Source of the DNA: Falsiroseomonas ponticola
Lineage (GTDB): Bacteria; Pseudomonadota; Alphaproteobacteria; Acetobacterales; Acetobacteraceae
NCBI RefSeq assembly: GCF_016805305.1
Contig: NZ_JAERQN010000013.1
Location: 62,001 to 126,000 of the forward strand
Reading direction: 5' to 3'
Length of the DNA: 64,000 nucleotides
The translations under genes were made by a program, and so were the position numbers. Each line of letters starts with the position of its first letter. Within the stretch, counting starts at the first letter, position 1. Under the pieces are notes generated by a model. That model was not told the origin of the DNA. It saw only the letters and a list, made by a program, of their open reading frames with translations, and did no database searches. Below are positions 50,540-61,100 of this stretch, in pieces.

Positions 50540-53020
50540 ATGGACACCCCGACGACATCGAGCGCGCCCCCCATCACGGCCAGGCCCGGGGAGAGCGCCG
50601 ATGCCGCCGCGCTGCGGGAGGCGATCCTGCAGAAGCTGACCTACGATCTGGGCAAGAGCCGCCTCGGCGCGCGGGACCGCGACTGGTTCATCGCCACGGC
50701 GCTGGCGGTGCGCGACCGCATCGTCGATCGCTGGATCGACCTGACGCGGGCCACCTACCAGTCCGGCGCGAAGCAGGTCTATTACCTCAGCCTCGAATTC
50801 CTCATCGGCCGGCTGCTGCGCGACAATGTCAGCAACCTGAACCTGCTGCCCACGCTGCGGGAGGCGCTGGAGCCGCTGGGCGTGGACCTGGAGAAGCTGC
50901 GCATCGCGGAGCCCGACGCGGCGCTCGGCAATGGCGGCCTCGGGCGGCTCGCGGCCTGCTTCATGGAAAGCATGGCGACGCTGTCCATCCCCGCCTTCGG
51001 CTACGGCATCCGCTACGACCACGGGCTGTTCCGCCAGATCATCCGCGATGGCTGGCAGCGCGAATACCCGGAGGACTGGCTGAACGACGGCAATCCCTGG
51101 GAATTCGCCCGCCCCGAGATCGCGCACGAGATCGGCTTCGGCGGCACGGTGGAGGCCGTGACGGTCAGCGAGGCCCGCGTCAAGCATGTGTGGAAGCCGA
51201 GCGAGACGGTGCAGGCCGTCGCCTATGACACGCCAATCGTGGGCTGGCGCGGCGCGCATGTGAACACGCTGCGCCTGTGGTCGGCCCGCGCCGTCGATCC
51301 GCTGCGGCTCGATGCCTTCAACTCCGGCGACCATGTCGGCGCGCTGGCCAACAAGGTGAAGGCGGAGAGCATCTCGAAGCTGCTCTACCCCTCCGATGAA
51401 AGCGCGGCGGGGCAGGAATTGCGGCTGCGGCAGGAATACTTCTTCTCCTCCGCCGCCCTCCAGGACCTGGTCCGCCGGCATCTGCGCGTCTATGGCGATC
51501 TGCGGTCGCTGCCCGACCGCGTCTCCATCCAGCTGAACGACACGCACCCCGCCATCGTGGTGGCGGAGCTGCTGCGCATCCTGGTCGACCTGCACGACAT
51601 CCCGTGGGAGGAAGCCTGGCCGATCACGCAGAAGACGATCAGCTACACCAACCACACGCTGCTGCCGGAGGCGCTGGAAAGCTGGCCGGTGCCACTGATG
51701 GAACGGCTGCTGCCGCGGCACATGCAGCTGATCTACCTGGTCAACGCCTTCCACCTGGACAGCGTGCGCCTGCAATACCCGGGCGATGGGCGGCTGCTCT
51801 CCTCCGTCTCCCTCATCGAGGAAGGGCATGGCCGCCGCGTGCGCATGGGGCACCTGGCGGTGGTCGGCTCCCACAAGGTGAACGGCGTCTCCGCGCTGCA
51901 TTCGGACCTGCTGAAGCAGACGGTCTTCGCGGATTTCCACCGGCTGTTCCCGGACCGCCTGACCAACAAGACCAACGGCATCACCTTCCGGCGCTGGCTG
52001 CAGCAATGCAATCCGGGCCTGACCTCCCTGCTGGTGGAGGCCATAGGGCCCGAGGTGCTGGACGATGCGGGTGCGCTGGCGAAGCTGAAGCCCCTCGCGG
52101 GTGACAAGGGCTTCCAGGAGAGGTTCGCGGCGGTGAAGCGCGCCAACAAGGTGGCGCTGGCGGAGCTGGTGCGGGACCGCTTCCAGCTGCGGCTCGACCC
52201 CGATGCCATCTTCGACGTGCAGATCAAGCGCATCCACGAATACAAGCGCCAGCTGCTGAACGTGCTGGAAGCGGTCGCGCTGTATGACGAGATCCGCAGC
52301 CAGCCGACGCGGGACTGGACGCCGCGCGTCAAGATCTTCGCGGGCAAGGCGGCCAGCAGCTACCACCGCGCCAAGCTCATCATCAAGCTGGCGCATGACG
52401 TGGCGCGCGTGATCAACAGCGACCCCACCGTGCGCAACCTGCTGAAGGTGGTCTTCCTGCCGAACTACAACGTCTCCCTGGCCGAGATGATCGTGCCGGC
52501 GGCCGACCTGTCGGAGCAGATCAGCACGGCGGGGATGGAGGCGTCCGGCACGGGCAACATGAAGTTCGCGCTGAACGGCGCGCTGACCATCGGCACGCTG
52601 GACGGCGCCAATGTCGAGATCAGGGAGCATGTCGGCGACGACAACATCTTCATCTTCGGCCTGACGACGCCGGAGGTGGAGCAGCGGCGGCGGGAGGGCT
52701 GGCAGGGCCAGCGCGCGGTCGACCAGTCCCGCCGGCTGCAGGAGGCGCTGGAGCAGATCGAGGCCGGCGTCTTCTCCCCCGACGATCCCGGGCGGTACCG
52801 GGAGCTGGTCGGCAACCTGCGCGGCAGCGACTACTTCATGGTGACGGCCGATTTCGACAGCTACTACGACGCGCAGCGCTTGGTCGGTCGGCGCTGGCGC
52901 GACCCTTCCGCCTGGTGGCAATCGGCCGTGATCAACACCGCCAGCATGGGGTGGTTCTCCTCCGACCGCACCATCGCCGAATACGCGCAGGAGATCTGGA
53001 ACGTGCCGGTGAAGCGGTGA
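50540..53020 (+). CDS. glgP: Glycogen phosphorylase
   Basis: PLP enzyme that releases glucose-1-phosphate from glycogen ends. It has 826 residues, normal for the family. The PLP Lys is K675 (GTGNMKFALNG). Other landmarks are YLSLEFLIGRLL, NDTHPAIVVAELLR and RIHEYKRQLLN. The ATG with AGGAAGGAG upstream is used; an upstream in-frame ATG at 50474 falls in the operator. It starts the glycogen operon and is followed after ten bases by glgB. Confidence 0.95.
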   Translation: MDTPTTSSAPPITARPGESADAAALREAILQKLTYDLGKSRLGARDRDWFIATALAVRDRIVDRWIDLTRATYQSGAKQVYYLSLEFLIGRLLRDNVSNLNLLPTLREALEPLGVDLEKLRIAEPDAALGNGGLGRLAACFMESMATLSIPAFGYGIRYDHGLFRQIIRDGWQREYPEDWLNDGNPWEFARPEIAHEIGFGGTVEAVTVSEARVKHVWKPSETVQAVAYDTPIVGWRGAHVNTLRLWSARAVDPLRLDAFNSGDHVGALANKVKAESISKLLYPSDESAAGQELRLRQEYFFSSAALQDLVRRHLRVYGDLRSLPDRVSIQLNDTHPAIVVAELLRILVDLHDIPWEEAWPITQKTISYTNHTLLPEALESWPVPLMERLLPRHMQLIYLVNAFHLDSVRLQYPGDGRLLSSVSLIEEGHGRRVRMGHLAVVGSHKVNGVSALHSDLLKQTVFADFHRLFPDRLTNKTNGITFRRWLQQCNPGLTSLLVEAIGPEVLDDAGALAKLKPLAGDKGFQERFAAVKRANKVALAELVRDRFQLRLDPDAIFDVQIKRIHEYKRQLLNVLEAVALYDEIRSQPTRDWTPRVKIFAGKAASSYHRAKLIIKLAHDVARVINSDPTVRNLLKVVFLPNYNVSLAEMIVPAADLSEQISTAGMEASGTGNMKFALNGALTIGTLDGANVEIREHVGDDNIFIFGLTTPEVEQRRREGWQGQRAVDQSRRLQEALEQIEAGVFSPDDPGRYRELVGNLRGSDYFMVTADFDSYYDAQRLVGRRWRDPSAWWQSAVINTASMGWFSSDRTIAEYAQEIWNVPVKR

Positions 53021-53030
53021 GGATGAAGCG

Positions 53031-55280
53031 TTGAGGATGGAGCCGTGGCGCGCACCGCAGGAGGCGGTGGAGGCCCTGCTGGCCGCGCGCCACGGCGACC
53101 CCTTCGCCATCCTCGGCCCGCATGCCGCGCCGGGCGGCCTGGTCATCCGCGCCCTGCTGCCGGGGGCGGAGGCGCTGGCGGTGCTGCCCTGGGATGGCGG
53201 GGAGCCGGTCCCGCTGCCGCGCCGCCACGGCGCCCTGTTCGAGGGGCTGCTGCCCGGCCGGGCCGCGCCCTTCGGCTACCGCCTGCGCGCCTCGGCGGGC
53301 GGCGGCAGCTGGGACCTCGAGGATCCCTACCGCTTCGGCGCGACGCTCGGGCCGCTCGATGACCATCTGATGGTGGAGGGCACGCACCGGCGACTGCACC
53401 GCCGGCTGGGTGCCCATGCCGTGATGCATGAGGGCGTGGCCGGCACGCGCTTCGCGGTCTGGGCGCCGAATGCGGCGCGCGTTTCCGTCGTGGGCGCCTT
53501 CAACGAATGGGACGGGCGGCGCCATCCCATGCGCAAGCGCGTGGATAGCGGGCTGTGGGAGCTGTTCATCCCCGGCCTCGGCGCCGGCGCGGCCTACAAG
53601 TATGAGATCCTGGCGCGGGACGGCACGGTGCTGCCGCTGAAGGCGGACCCCTTCGGCCGGGCGGCGGAATTGCGGCCCTCCACCGCCTCGCTGGTGCCGG
53701 CGGACAGCGATTTCGCCTGGGACGACGCGGCCTTCCTGCAGGCGCGCGCCGCCACGCAGGACCGGCGCGCGGCCATCTCCATCTACGAGGTCCATGCGCC
53801 GTCCTGGCGACGGCATCCCGGCGGCGCCTTCTACAGCTGGGACGACCTGATCGGATCGCTGATCCCGCATGTCGCCTGGATGGGCTTCACGCATATCGAG
53901 CTGATGCCCGTGATGGAGCATCCGCTCGATGAAAGCTGGGGCTACCAGCCGATCGGGCTGCATGCGCCGACGGCGCGGCTGGGCGATCCCGCGGGCCTCA
54001 AGCGCTTCATCGCCGCCTGCCACGCGCAGGGCATCGGCGTGCTGCTGGACTGGGTGCCGGCGCATTTCCCGAAGGATGTGCACGGGCTGGCGCGCTTCGA
54101 CGGCCAGACGCTGTACGAGGACCCGGACCCGCTGCGCGGCTTCCACCGGGCCTGGGGCACCGCCGTCTTCGACTATGGCCGGCGCGAAGTGGCCGCCTTC
54201 CTCGCCTCCAACGCGCTCTACTGGATGGAGGAGTTCCACGCGGACGGGCTGCGCGTCGATGCCGTCTCCACCATGGTCCATCTCGACCACGGGCGCGCGC
54301 CTGGCGAATGGCGCCCGAATGCGGAGGGCGGCACGGAGCACCATGAGGCCGTGGCCTTCCTCCGCCAGGTGAATGCGCTGGTGGAGGAGGAGCACCCCGG
54401 CGCCATCATGGTGGCGGAGGAAGCGACATCCTGGCCCGGCGTCTCCCGCCCCGCCGCCGAAGGCGGGCTCGGCTTCCGCTTCAAGTGGAACATGGGCTGG
54501 ATGAACGACACGCTGCGCTATTTGGCGATCGACCCCATCCACCGCCGCTGGCACCACGACCTCGTCACCTTCGGCATGATGTACGCCTTCACCGAGGATT
54601 TCGTGCTGCCGCTGAGCCATGACGAGGTGGTGCACGGCAAGGGATCGCTGCTCGGCCGGCTGCCCGGCGATGACTGGCAGCGCTTCGCGACGCTGCGCGC
54701 CTACTACGCGCTGATGTGGGCGCATCCCGGCAAGAAGCTGCTCTTCATGGGCGGCGAGATCGCGCAATGGCGGGAATGGTCGGAGGCGCGGGAGCTGGAC
54801 TGGTGGCTGCTGCAATACGCCCCCCACCAGGGCGTGCAGAGGCTGGTGCGTGACCTCAACCATCTGTACCGGTCGCTGCCCGCGCTGCACGCCAGGGATG
54901 CGGAGGCGGAAGGATTTCGCTGGATCGATGCGGATGACAGCACGCGATCGATCTTTTCCTGGCTCCGTTTCGACGGAGAGGGTGGCGCGCCGGTCGCGAT
55001 GATCTGCAACATGACGCCGGTGCCGCATGCCGCGCTCCGCTTCGGCCTGCCGCGGGCGGGGGCGTGGCGGGAGGTGCTGAACACGGATGCCGCGGTCTAT
55101 GGCGGCTCCGGCATGGGGAATCTCGGCGGGGTGGTGGCGGAACGCGTGGCCTTCCAGGGCTTTCCCGCTTCCGCCACGGTGACGGTGCCGCCACTCGGCA
55201 CCATCTGGCTGGTGGCGGAGGGTCCGGAGCCTGGGGAAGAGGCGGCGGACGACAAGAAAGGGGAGAGCGATGCCGAATAG
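53031..55280 (+). CDS. glgB: 1,4-alpha-glucan branching enzyme
   Basis: Family GH13 branching enzyme of about 749 residues that makes alpha-1,6 branches in glycogen. Two N-terminal beta-sandwich parts (GDPFAILGPH, then the CBM48-like AVWAPNAARVSVVGAFN), a TIM barrel with nucleophile D410 (LRVDAVSTM) and acid/base E463 (MVAEEATSW), and a C-terminal beta domain are visible. Translation may start at a TTG (53031) or at the ATG six bases later. The C-terminal tail is acidic (EEAADDKKGESDAE) and overlaps glgC by 11 bases. Confidence 0.95.
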   Translation: MRMEPWRAPQEAVEALLAARHGDPFAILGPHAAPGGLVIRALLPGAEALAVLPWDGGEPVPLPRRHGALFEGLLPGRAAPFGYRLRASAGGGSWDLEDPYRFGATLGPLDDHLMVEGTHRRLHRRLGAHAVMHEGVAGTRFAVWAPNAARVSVVGAFNEWDGRRHPMRKRVDSGLWELFIPGLGAGAAYKYEILARDGTVLPLKADPFGRAAELRPSTASLVPADSDFAWDDAAFLQARAATQDRRAAISIYEVHAPSWRRHPGGAFYSWDDLIGSLIPHVAWMGFTHIELMPVMEHPLDESWGYQPIGLHAPTARLGDPAGLKRFIAACHAQGIGVLLDWVPAHFPKDVHGLARFDGQTLYEDPDPLRGFHRAWGTAVFDYGRREVAAFLASNALYWMEEFHADGLRVDAVSTMVHLDHGRAPGEWRPNAEGGTEHHEAVAFLRQVNALVEEEHPGAIMVAEEATSWPGVSRPAAEGGLGFRFKWNMGWMNDTLRYLAIDPIHRRWHHDLVTFGMMYAFTEDFVLPLSHDEVVHGKGSLLGRLPGDDWQRFATLRAYYALMWAHPGKKLLFMGGEIAQWREWSEARELDWWLLQYAPHQGVQRLVRDLNHLYRSLPALHARDAEAEGFRWIDADDSTRSIFSWLRFDGEGGAPVAMICNMTPVPHAALRFGLPRAGAWREVLNTDAAVYGGSGMGNLGGVVAERVAFQGFPASATVTVPPLGTIWLVAEGPEPGEEAADDKKGESDAE

Positions 55281-56541
55281 CAGGACCCAGGCGAGTGCGC
55301 CCCTGGCGCGGACCGCGATGGCCTTCGTGCTGGCGGGCGGGCGGGGCTCGCGGCTGATGGAGCTGACGGACCGTCGCGCCAAGCCCGCGGTCTATTTCGG
55401 CGGCAAGTCGCGCATCATCGACTTCGCGCTGTCGAACGCCATGAATTCCGGCATCCGGCGCCTGGCCGTCGCCACGCAGTACAAGGCGCACAGCCTGATC
55501 CGCCACCTGCAACGGGGCTGGAACTTCCTGCGCCCCGAACGGAACGAGACCTTCGACATCCTGCCCGCCAGCCAGCGCGGCGATGGCGCCAACTGGTACC
55601 TCGGCACCGCCGATGCCGTGTACCAGAACATCGACATCATCGAGGACCTGGCCCCGCGCCACATGGTGATCCTGGCGGGCGATCACATCTACAAGCAGGA
55701 TTACGAGCACATGCTGCAGCAGCATGTGGAATCCGGCGCCGACGTGACGGTGGGCTGCATCGCGGTGCCGCGCCTCGATGCCCGCGGCTTCGGCGTGATG
55801 CATGTGGATCCGGACAGCCGCATCGTCGCCTTCATGGAAAAGCCCCAGGACCCGCCCGGCATCCCGGGGCGGGAGGACCTGGCCCTCGCCTCCATGGGCA
55901 TCTACGTCTTCGAGACGAAGTTCCTGTTCGAGCAGCTGCGGCGGGATGCCGCGGACCCGAACTCCCAGCGCGATTTCGGCCACGACATCATCCCCTACCT
56001 GGTGAAGCACGGGAAGGCCGTGGCGCATCGGTTCGAGCGGTCCTGCGTGCGGTCCCGCGCGGAATCGAAGCCCTATTGGCGCGATGTCGGCACCGTCGAT
56101 GCCTATTGGGAGGCGAATATCGACCTGACCGACGTGGTGCCGGAACTCGACCTCTATGACCGCGACTGGCCGATCTGGACCTACGCGGAGGTGACGCCGC
56201 CGGCGAAGTTCGTGCATGACCTGGATGGCCGGCGGGGCGAGGCCATCGCCTCCCTCGTCTCGGGCGGGTGCATCGTCTCCGGCGCCATGGCGCGGCGGTC
56301 GCTGATGTTCACGGGCGTGCACCTGCACAGCTATGCGAAGATCGATGGCGCGGTGATCCTTCCTTACGTCGATGTCGGCCGCGGCGCGCGGCTGACCAAT
56401 GTCGTCGTCGATCGCGGCGTGCGGATTCCGGAAGGCATGGTGGTCGGCGAGGATCCGGTGGAGGACGCGAAGCGCTTCCGCCGGACGGAGAAGGGCATCT
56501 GCCTGATCACCCAGGCGATGCTGGACCGCATCGCGCCGTGA
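55270..56541 (+). CDS. glgC: Glucose-1-phosphate adenylyltransferase
   Basis: Makes ADP-glucose, the donor for glycogen synthesis, usually under allosteric control. 423 residues. N-terminal pyrophosphorylase signature FVLAGGRGSRLMELTDRRAK and the sugar-phosphate region DFALSNAMNSGIRR, YLGTADAVYQNID, and AGDHIYKQDY are present, and a C-terminal left-handed beta-helix (VILPYVDVGRGARLTNVVVD). It overlaps glgB by 11 bases. The next 124 bases hold a striking four-hairpin element before glgA. Confidence 0.96.
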   Translation: MPNSRTQASAPLARTAMAFVLAGGRGSRLMELTDRRAKPAVYFGGKSRIIDFALSNAMNSGIRRLAVATQYKAHSLIRHLQRGWNFLRPERNETFDILPASQRGDGANWYLGTADAVYQNIDIIEDLAPRHMVILAGDHIYKQDYEHMLQQHVESGADVTVGCIAVPRLDARGFGVMHVDPDSRIVAFMEKPQDPPGIPGREDLALASMGIYVFETKFLFEQLRRDAADPNSQRDFGHDIIPYLVKHGKAVAHRFERSCVRSRAESKPYWRDVGTVDAYWEANIDLTDVVPELDLYDRDWPIWTYAEVTPPAKFVHDLDGRRGEAIASLVSGGCIVSGAMARRSLMFTGVHLHSYAKIDGAVILPYVDVGRGARLTNVVVDRGVRIPEGMVVGEDPVEDAKRFRRTEKGICLITQAMLDRIAP

Positions 56542-56569
56542 GCGACACTCGGCAGCGGTCTCACCTTGC

Positions 56570-56659
56570 GGGCGCCGGCAGGCGCCCGAGCGGCCGAATG
56601 GCCGCCGCCGCTTATGCGGCGAAGGCAAGCGGCCGGAGGCCGCGCCCGCCGTTTGAGGG
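56570..56659 (+). repeat. Four-hairpin repeat element, copy 1 (between glgC and glgA)
   Basis: Four perfect hairpins in tandem: GGGCGCC-GGCA-GGCGCCC (56570-56587), GCGGCC-GAAT-GGCCGC (56590-56605), CGCCGC-TTAT-GCGGCG (56606-56621) and GCGGCC-GGA-GGCCGC (56629-56643). Ten bases later TGAGGG (56654-56659) supplies the glgA ribosome site. The copy at opgC keeps this order, the ten-base spacer and the TGAGGG end. Stem two differs in four of six columns and stem three in one, always with matching changes in the partner strand. Confidence 0.65.
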
Positions 56660-56665
56660 CATGAT

Positions 56666-58108
56666 ATGAAAATTCTCTCCGTCGCCTCCGAATGCGTGCC
56701 GCTGGTGAAGACCGGCGGGCTGGCCGATGTCGCCGGCGCGCTGCCTTCGGCGCTGGCGGCGGAGGGCGTGAAGGTCACGACGCTGCTGCCGGGCTATCCC
56801 GCCGTGATGGCGGCGCTGGGCGGCGGGCGGGCGCTGCGGCGGATCGATGATCTGTTCGGCGGCCCGGCGCGGCTGCAGCGGGGGGAGGCCGGCGGGCTCG
56901 ACATCATCGCCATCGATGCGCCGCACCTCTTCGCCCGCACGGGCAACCCCTACCTGGCGCCGGATGGCGGGGAATGGGGGGATAACGGCATCCGCTTCGC
57001 GGCCCTCGGCGCCATGGCATCGCTGCTGGCGACGGGCGGCGTGCGCGGCCTGGCCTTCGACGTGGTGCATGCGCATGACTGGCAGGCGGGGCTGGCGCCG
57101 GCCTATCTGCGCTTCGGCGCCAGGCGCGTGCCCTCCGTCTTCACCGTCCACAACCTGGCCTTCCAGGGGAAATTCCCGCTCGACCTCTTCCCCCGCCTCG
57201 GCCTGCCGCCGCAGGCGCTGTCGGTGGAGGGGCTGGAGTATTTCGGCACCATCGGCTTCCTCAAATCGGGGCTCTGGTACGCGGACCGCCTCACCACCGT
57301 CTCCCCCACCTATGCGGCGGAGATCCGCACGCCGGAGGCGGGGATGGGGCTGGACGGGCTGCTGCGCGGCCGCGCGGGTGCCGTCTCCGGCATCCTGAAC
57401 GGCATCGACACGGTGGAATGGGACCCGGCGACGGACCGGCATCTCGCCGCGAATTTCTCCGGCGCGAAGCTGGCGGGGCGCGCGGCGAACAAGGCGGCGC
57501 TGCAGCGGCGCCTCGGGCTTGCGGAAGACCCGGAGGCGCTGCTGATGGGCTTCGTCGGGCGCCTCACCTGGCAGAAGGGCGTGGACCTCATCCTCGGCGC
57601 CATCCCGTCCATCCTCGGCTGTGGCGCGCAGCTCGCGCTGCTCGGCACCGGGGAGCGGGGCATCGAGGATGGGGCGCGAGGCGCCGCCTGGGCGCATCCC
57701 GGGCGCATCGGCGCCGAGATCGGCTATGACGAGGGGCTGGCGCGGCTGATCTATGGCGGCGCCGATGTCGTGCTGGTGCCGAGCCGCTTCGAGCCCTGCG
57801 GCCTCGCCCAGCTCTGCGCGCTGCGCTACGGCGCGGTGCCGCTGGTGGCGCATGTCGGCGGGCTGTCCGACACGGTGGTGGACGCGAACGAGATGGCGCT
57901 GGCGCAGGGCTTGGGCACCGGCATCCACTTCGCCCCCGTGCAGCGGGAGATGCTGGAAGCCGCGGTCTGGCGCATGGCCGCGCTGTGGCGGGACCGCGCG
58001 GTCTTCGCGCGGCTGCAGAAGAACGCGCTGGCCACGGATGTGTCCTGGACACGATCGGCGAAGCGCTACGCCGCGCTCTACCGCGACGCCATCGCCGATG
58101 CAGGCTGA
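56666..58108 (+). CDS. glgA: Glycogen synthase
   Basis: Family GT5 enzyme of 480 residues that extends alpha-1,4-glucan from ADP-glucose. The ADP-glucose motif KTGGLADVAGALP is at residues 15-27; HDWQAGLAPAYL and the C-terminal SRFEPCGLAQL match the family. The ATG lies six bases after TGAGGG, which is the 3' end of the four-hairpin element. Its stop overlaps the start of the glgX-malQ fusion by 11 bases. Confidence 0.95.
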   Translation: MKILSVASECVPLVKTGGLADVAGALPSALAAEGVKVTTLLPGYPAVMAALGGGRALRRIDDLFGGPARLQRGEAGGLDIIAIDAPHLFARTGNPYLAPDGGEWGDNGIRFAALGAMASLLATGGVRGLAFDVVHAHDWQAGLAPAYLRFGARRVPSVFTVHNLAFQGKFPLDLFPRLGLPPQALSVEGLEYFGTIGFLKSGLWYADRLTTVSPTYAAEIRTPEAGMGLDGLLRGRAGAVSGILNGIDTVEWDPATDRHLAANFSGAKLAGRAANKAALQRRLGLAEDPEALLMGFVGRLTWQKGVDLILGAIPSILGCGAQLALLGTGERGIEDGARGAAWAHPGRIGAEIGYDEGLARLIYGGADVVLVPSRFEPCGLAQLCALRYGAVPLVAHVGGLSDTVVDANEMALAQGLGTGIHFAPVQREMLEAAVWRMAALWRDRAVFARLQKNALATDVSWTRSAKRYAALYRDAIADAG

Positions 58109-61100
58109 GGCCAGCGCGGGTTTTCACGAGCCGCTCGGCGCGACGCTCGACAGCACGGGCGCGAATTTCGCGTATCCGGCGCCGGGGGCGGAGGCGGTGT
58201 TCGTCTGCGTCTTCGACGATGCCGACAGGGAAATCGCCCGTATCCGCCTGCCGGGCCGGACCGGCGACGTGCATCACGGCCATGTCGCGGGCATGGCCGC
58301 GGGCACGCGCTACGGGCTGCGCGTCGAGGGGCCCTTCGCGCCCTGGCACGGCCACCGCTTCAACCCGCGCAAGCTGCTGGTCGATCCCTGGGCGGGGCGG
58401 ATCGACCGCCGCTTCGCCCTCAATCCCGCGCTGTTCGACACGGGGGAGGCGCCGGACGGCGCGGACAGCGCGCCGCATCTGCCGAAGGCGGTGCTGGCGG
58501 CGCCGCTGCCGCCCATCCATCGCCGCGGGCCGCGCGGCCCGCAGGTGATCTACGAGCTGCATGTGAAGGGCTTCACCGCCGCGCATCCCGCCATCCCGGC
58601 GGCGATCCGCGGCACCTTCGCGGGCCTCGCCCATCCCGCCGCCATCGGCCATCTGCGCGGCCTCGGCGTGACCTGCGTGGAGGTGATGCCGGCGGCCGCC
58701 TGGATCGATGAACGGCACCTGCCGCCGCTCGGCCTGACCAACCACTGGGGCTACAACCCGGTGGCGCTGCTGGCGCCCGATCCGAAGCTGGCGCCGGGCG
58801 GCATGGCGGAGGTGCGCGCGGCGGTCGCGGCCCTGCAGGACGCCGGCATCGCGGTGGTGCTGGACGTGGTGCTGAACCACAGCGGGGAAGGCGATCACCT
58901 CGGCCCCACGCTGTCGCTGAAGGGGCTCGGCAACGCGGCCTTCCACCGGCTGCGGGGCGATGATCCGCGCCGCTACGTGGACGATTCCGGCTGCGGCCAT
59001 GCGCTGGCGCTGGACCGGCCCTGGGGGCTGCGCCTCGCCATGGATGCGCTGCGGCACTGGGCCGGCCAGGCGGGGCTGGATGGCTTCCGGCTTGACCTGG
59101 CGACCACGCTGGCGCGGCGGGAACACGGCTTCGATGCGGAGGCGCCGCTGCTCCAGGCCATGCGCCAGGACCCGGTGCTGCGCGACCTGCTGATCATCGC
59201 GGAGCCCTGGGATATCGGCCGGGACGGCTATCGCCTGGGCGCCTTCCCCGCGGGCTGGGGCGAATGGAACGACCGCTTCCGCGACGATGTGCGGCGCTTC
59301 TGGCGCGGCGATGGCGGCATGGTTGGCGCGCTGGCCACGCGGCTGGCGGGCTCCACCGATGCCTTCCGCGGCCGGTCGCTGGCGGACAGCGTCAACTTCG
59401 TCACGGCGCATGATGGCTTCACGCTGCGCGACCTCGTCAGCTTCACCGCCAAGCGCAACCACGCGAATGGCGAGCAGAACCGCGACGGCACGGACGACAA
59501 CAAATCCTGGAACAACGGCGCGGAAGGGCCGAGCGACGATCCCGCCATCACGGCCCGCCGCGCTTCCGATGCGCGGGCGCTGCTGGCGACGCTGCTGCTG
59601 GCGCGCGGCACGCCGATGCTCTCCATGGGGGATGAGGCCGGGCGCAGCCAGGGCGGCAACAACAACGCCTATGCGCAGGACAATGCCCTGTCCTGGTTCG
59701 ACTGGGATGGCGCGGATGCGGGCCTGATCGGGTTCACGCGGCGGCTGGTGGCGGCGCGCCTCGCCCATCCCGCGCTGCATGACGGCACGGCGCTGACGGG
59801 CGGCGCCGATGCGGATGGCGTGCGGGATGTGGCGTGGCTGCGCCCCGATGGCGCCGCGATGGACCGCTGGGGGGATCACGATTGCCGCGCGCTGGTCGCC
59901 GTGCTGCACGCACAAGGCGATCGCTGCCTGGTGGCGCTGAACGCCGGCGACGCCACGCCGCTGGTGCTGCCCCTTGCCCGCCCCGGCCGCGCCTGGCGCC
60001 TGCTGGCGGACAGCAGCGCGCCCGACGCCACCGCCCTGCCCGCCATGCTGCCCGCGCGATCCGTGCTGCTGCTGGCGGAGGAAGCGACCCTCTCGCGCTC
60101 GCCGGCCGATGACCCCGCGCTGCTGGCGCGCCTCGCCCGCGCGGCGGGGATCGAGCCCGTCTGGCATGCCATCTCCGGGGAGCGGCATGAGGTGCCGGTG
60201 GCAACGCTGACCGCGCTGCTCGGCGCGCTCGGCCTGCCGGCGGGGAACCGGGATGCCATGCAGGGCAGCCTGGCGCGGCTCTCGGCCGCGCGGGCGCTGC
60301 CGGCCTCCGCCACGCTGCGCGCGGGCCAGCCCCTGCCGATGGCGCTGTCCGGCCGCCCCGTGATGCTGCGCATCGCCTGCGAGGATGGCAGCGAGCATCG
60401 CTGGGCCGTGCCGCCGGAAGCCGGCGAGACGCGCCGCCTGGCGCGCGCCGATGGCAGCGCGGCGGCGGACCGGCTGGTGGCGCTGCCGCCCCTGCCGGAA
60501 GGCCGCCACATCCTGTTCGACGAAGCCGCGCCGGAGGCGCGCTGCACCCTCTCCATCGTGCCCGCGCGCTGCTTCCTGCCGCCGCTGCTGGACCGGCCGC
60601 GCTTCGGCATCGCGGCCCAGATCTACGCGCTGCGCGGCGCCAGGGACCAGGGGATCGGCGATTTCGGCGCGGTGGCGGAACTGGCGCGGGTGGCGCGGGA
60701 CCAGGGCGCGGCCTTCCTCGGGCTCAGCCCGCCGCATGCGCTGACGCCGGTCGATCGCAGCCGCGCCAGCCCCTACCACCCCAGCGACCGGCGCTTCCTC
60801 GACCCCATCTTCATCGATGTCTCGGGCCTGCCGGGGGGCGATCGGCTGGGCGCGCTGGCCGCCGGCGCCAGCGTGGACCACGCCGCCGTCTGGGCCGCCA
60901 AGCGCGCCGTGCTGCGCGCGGCGTGGGAGCGGGGGCCGCGCGACGCCCCGCCCGAGCCCGGCAGCGCGCTGGCCCGCTTCTGCACCTACATCGCCATCGC
61001 GGAACAGCAGGGCCACACCGATGCGCGCCGCTGGCCGGAGGGGCTGCGGCACGGCGATGACCACGGCGTGGCCGGCTTCGCCGCGCGGCACGCGGATGCC

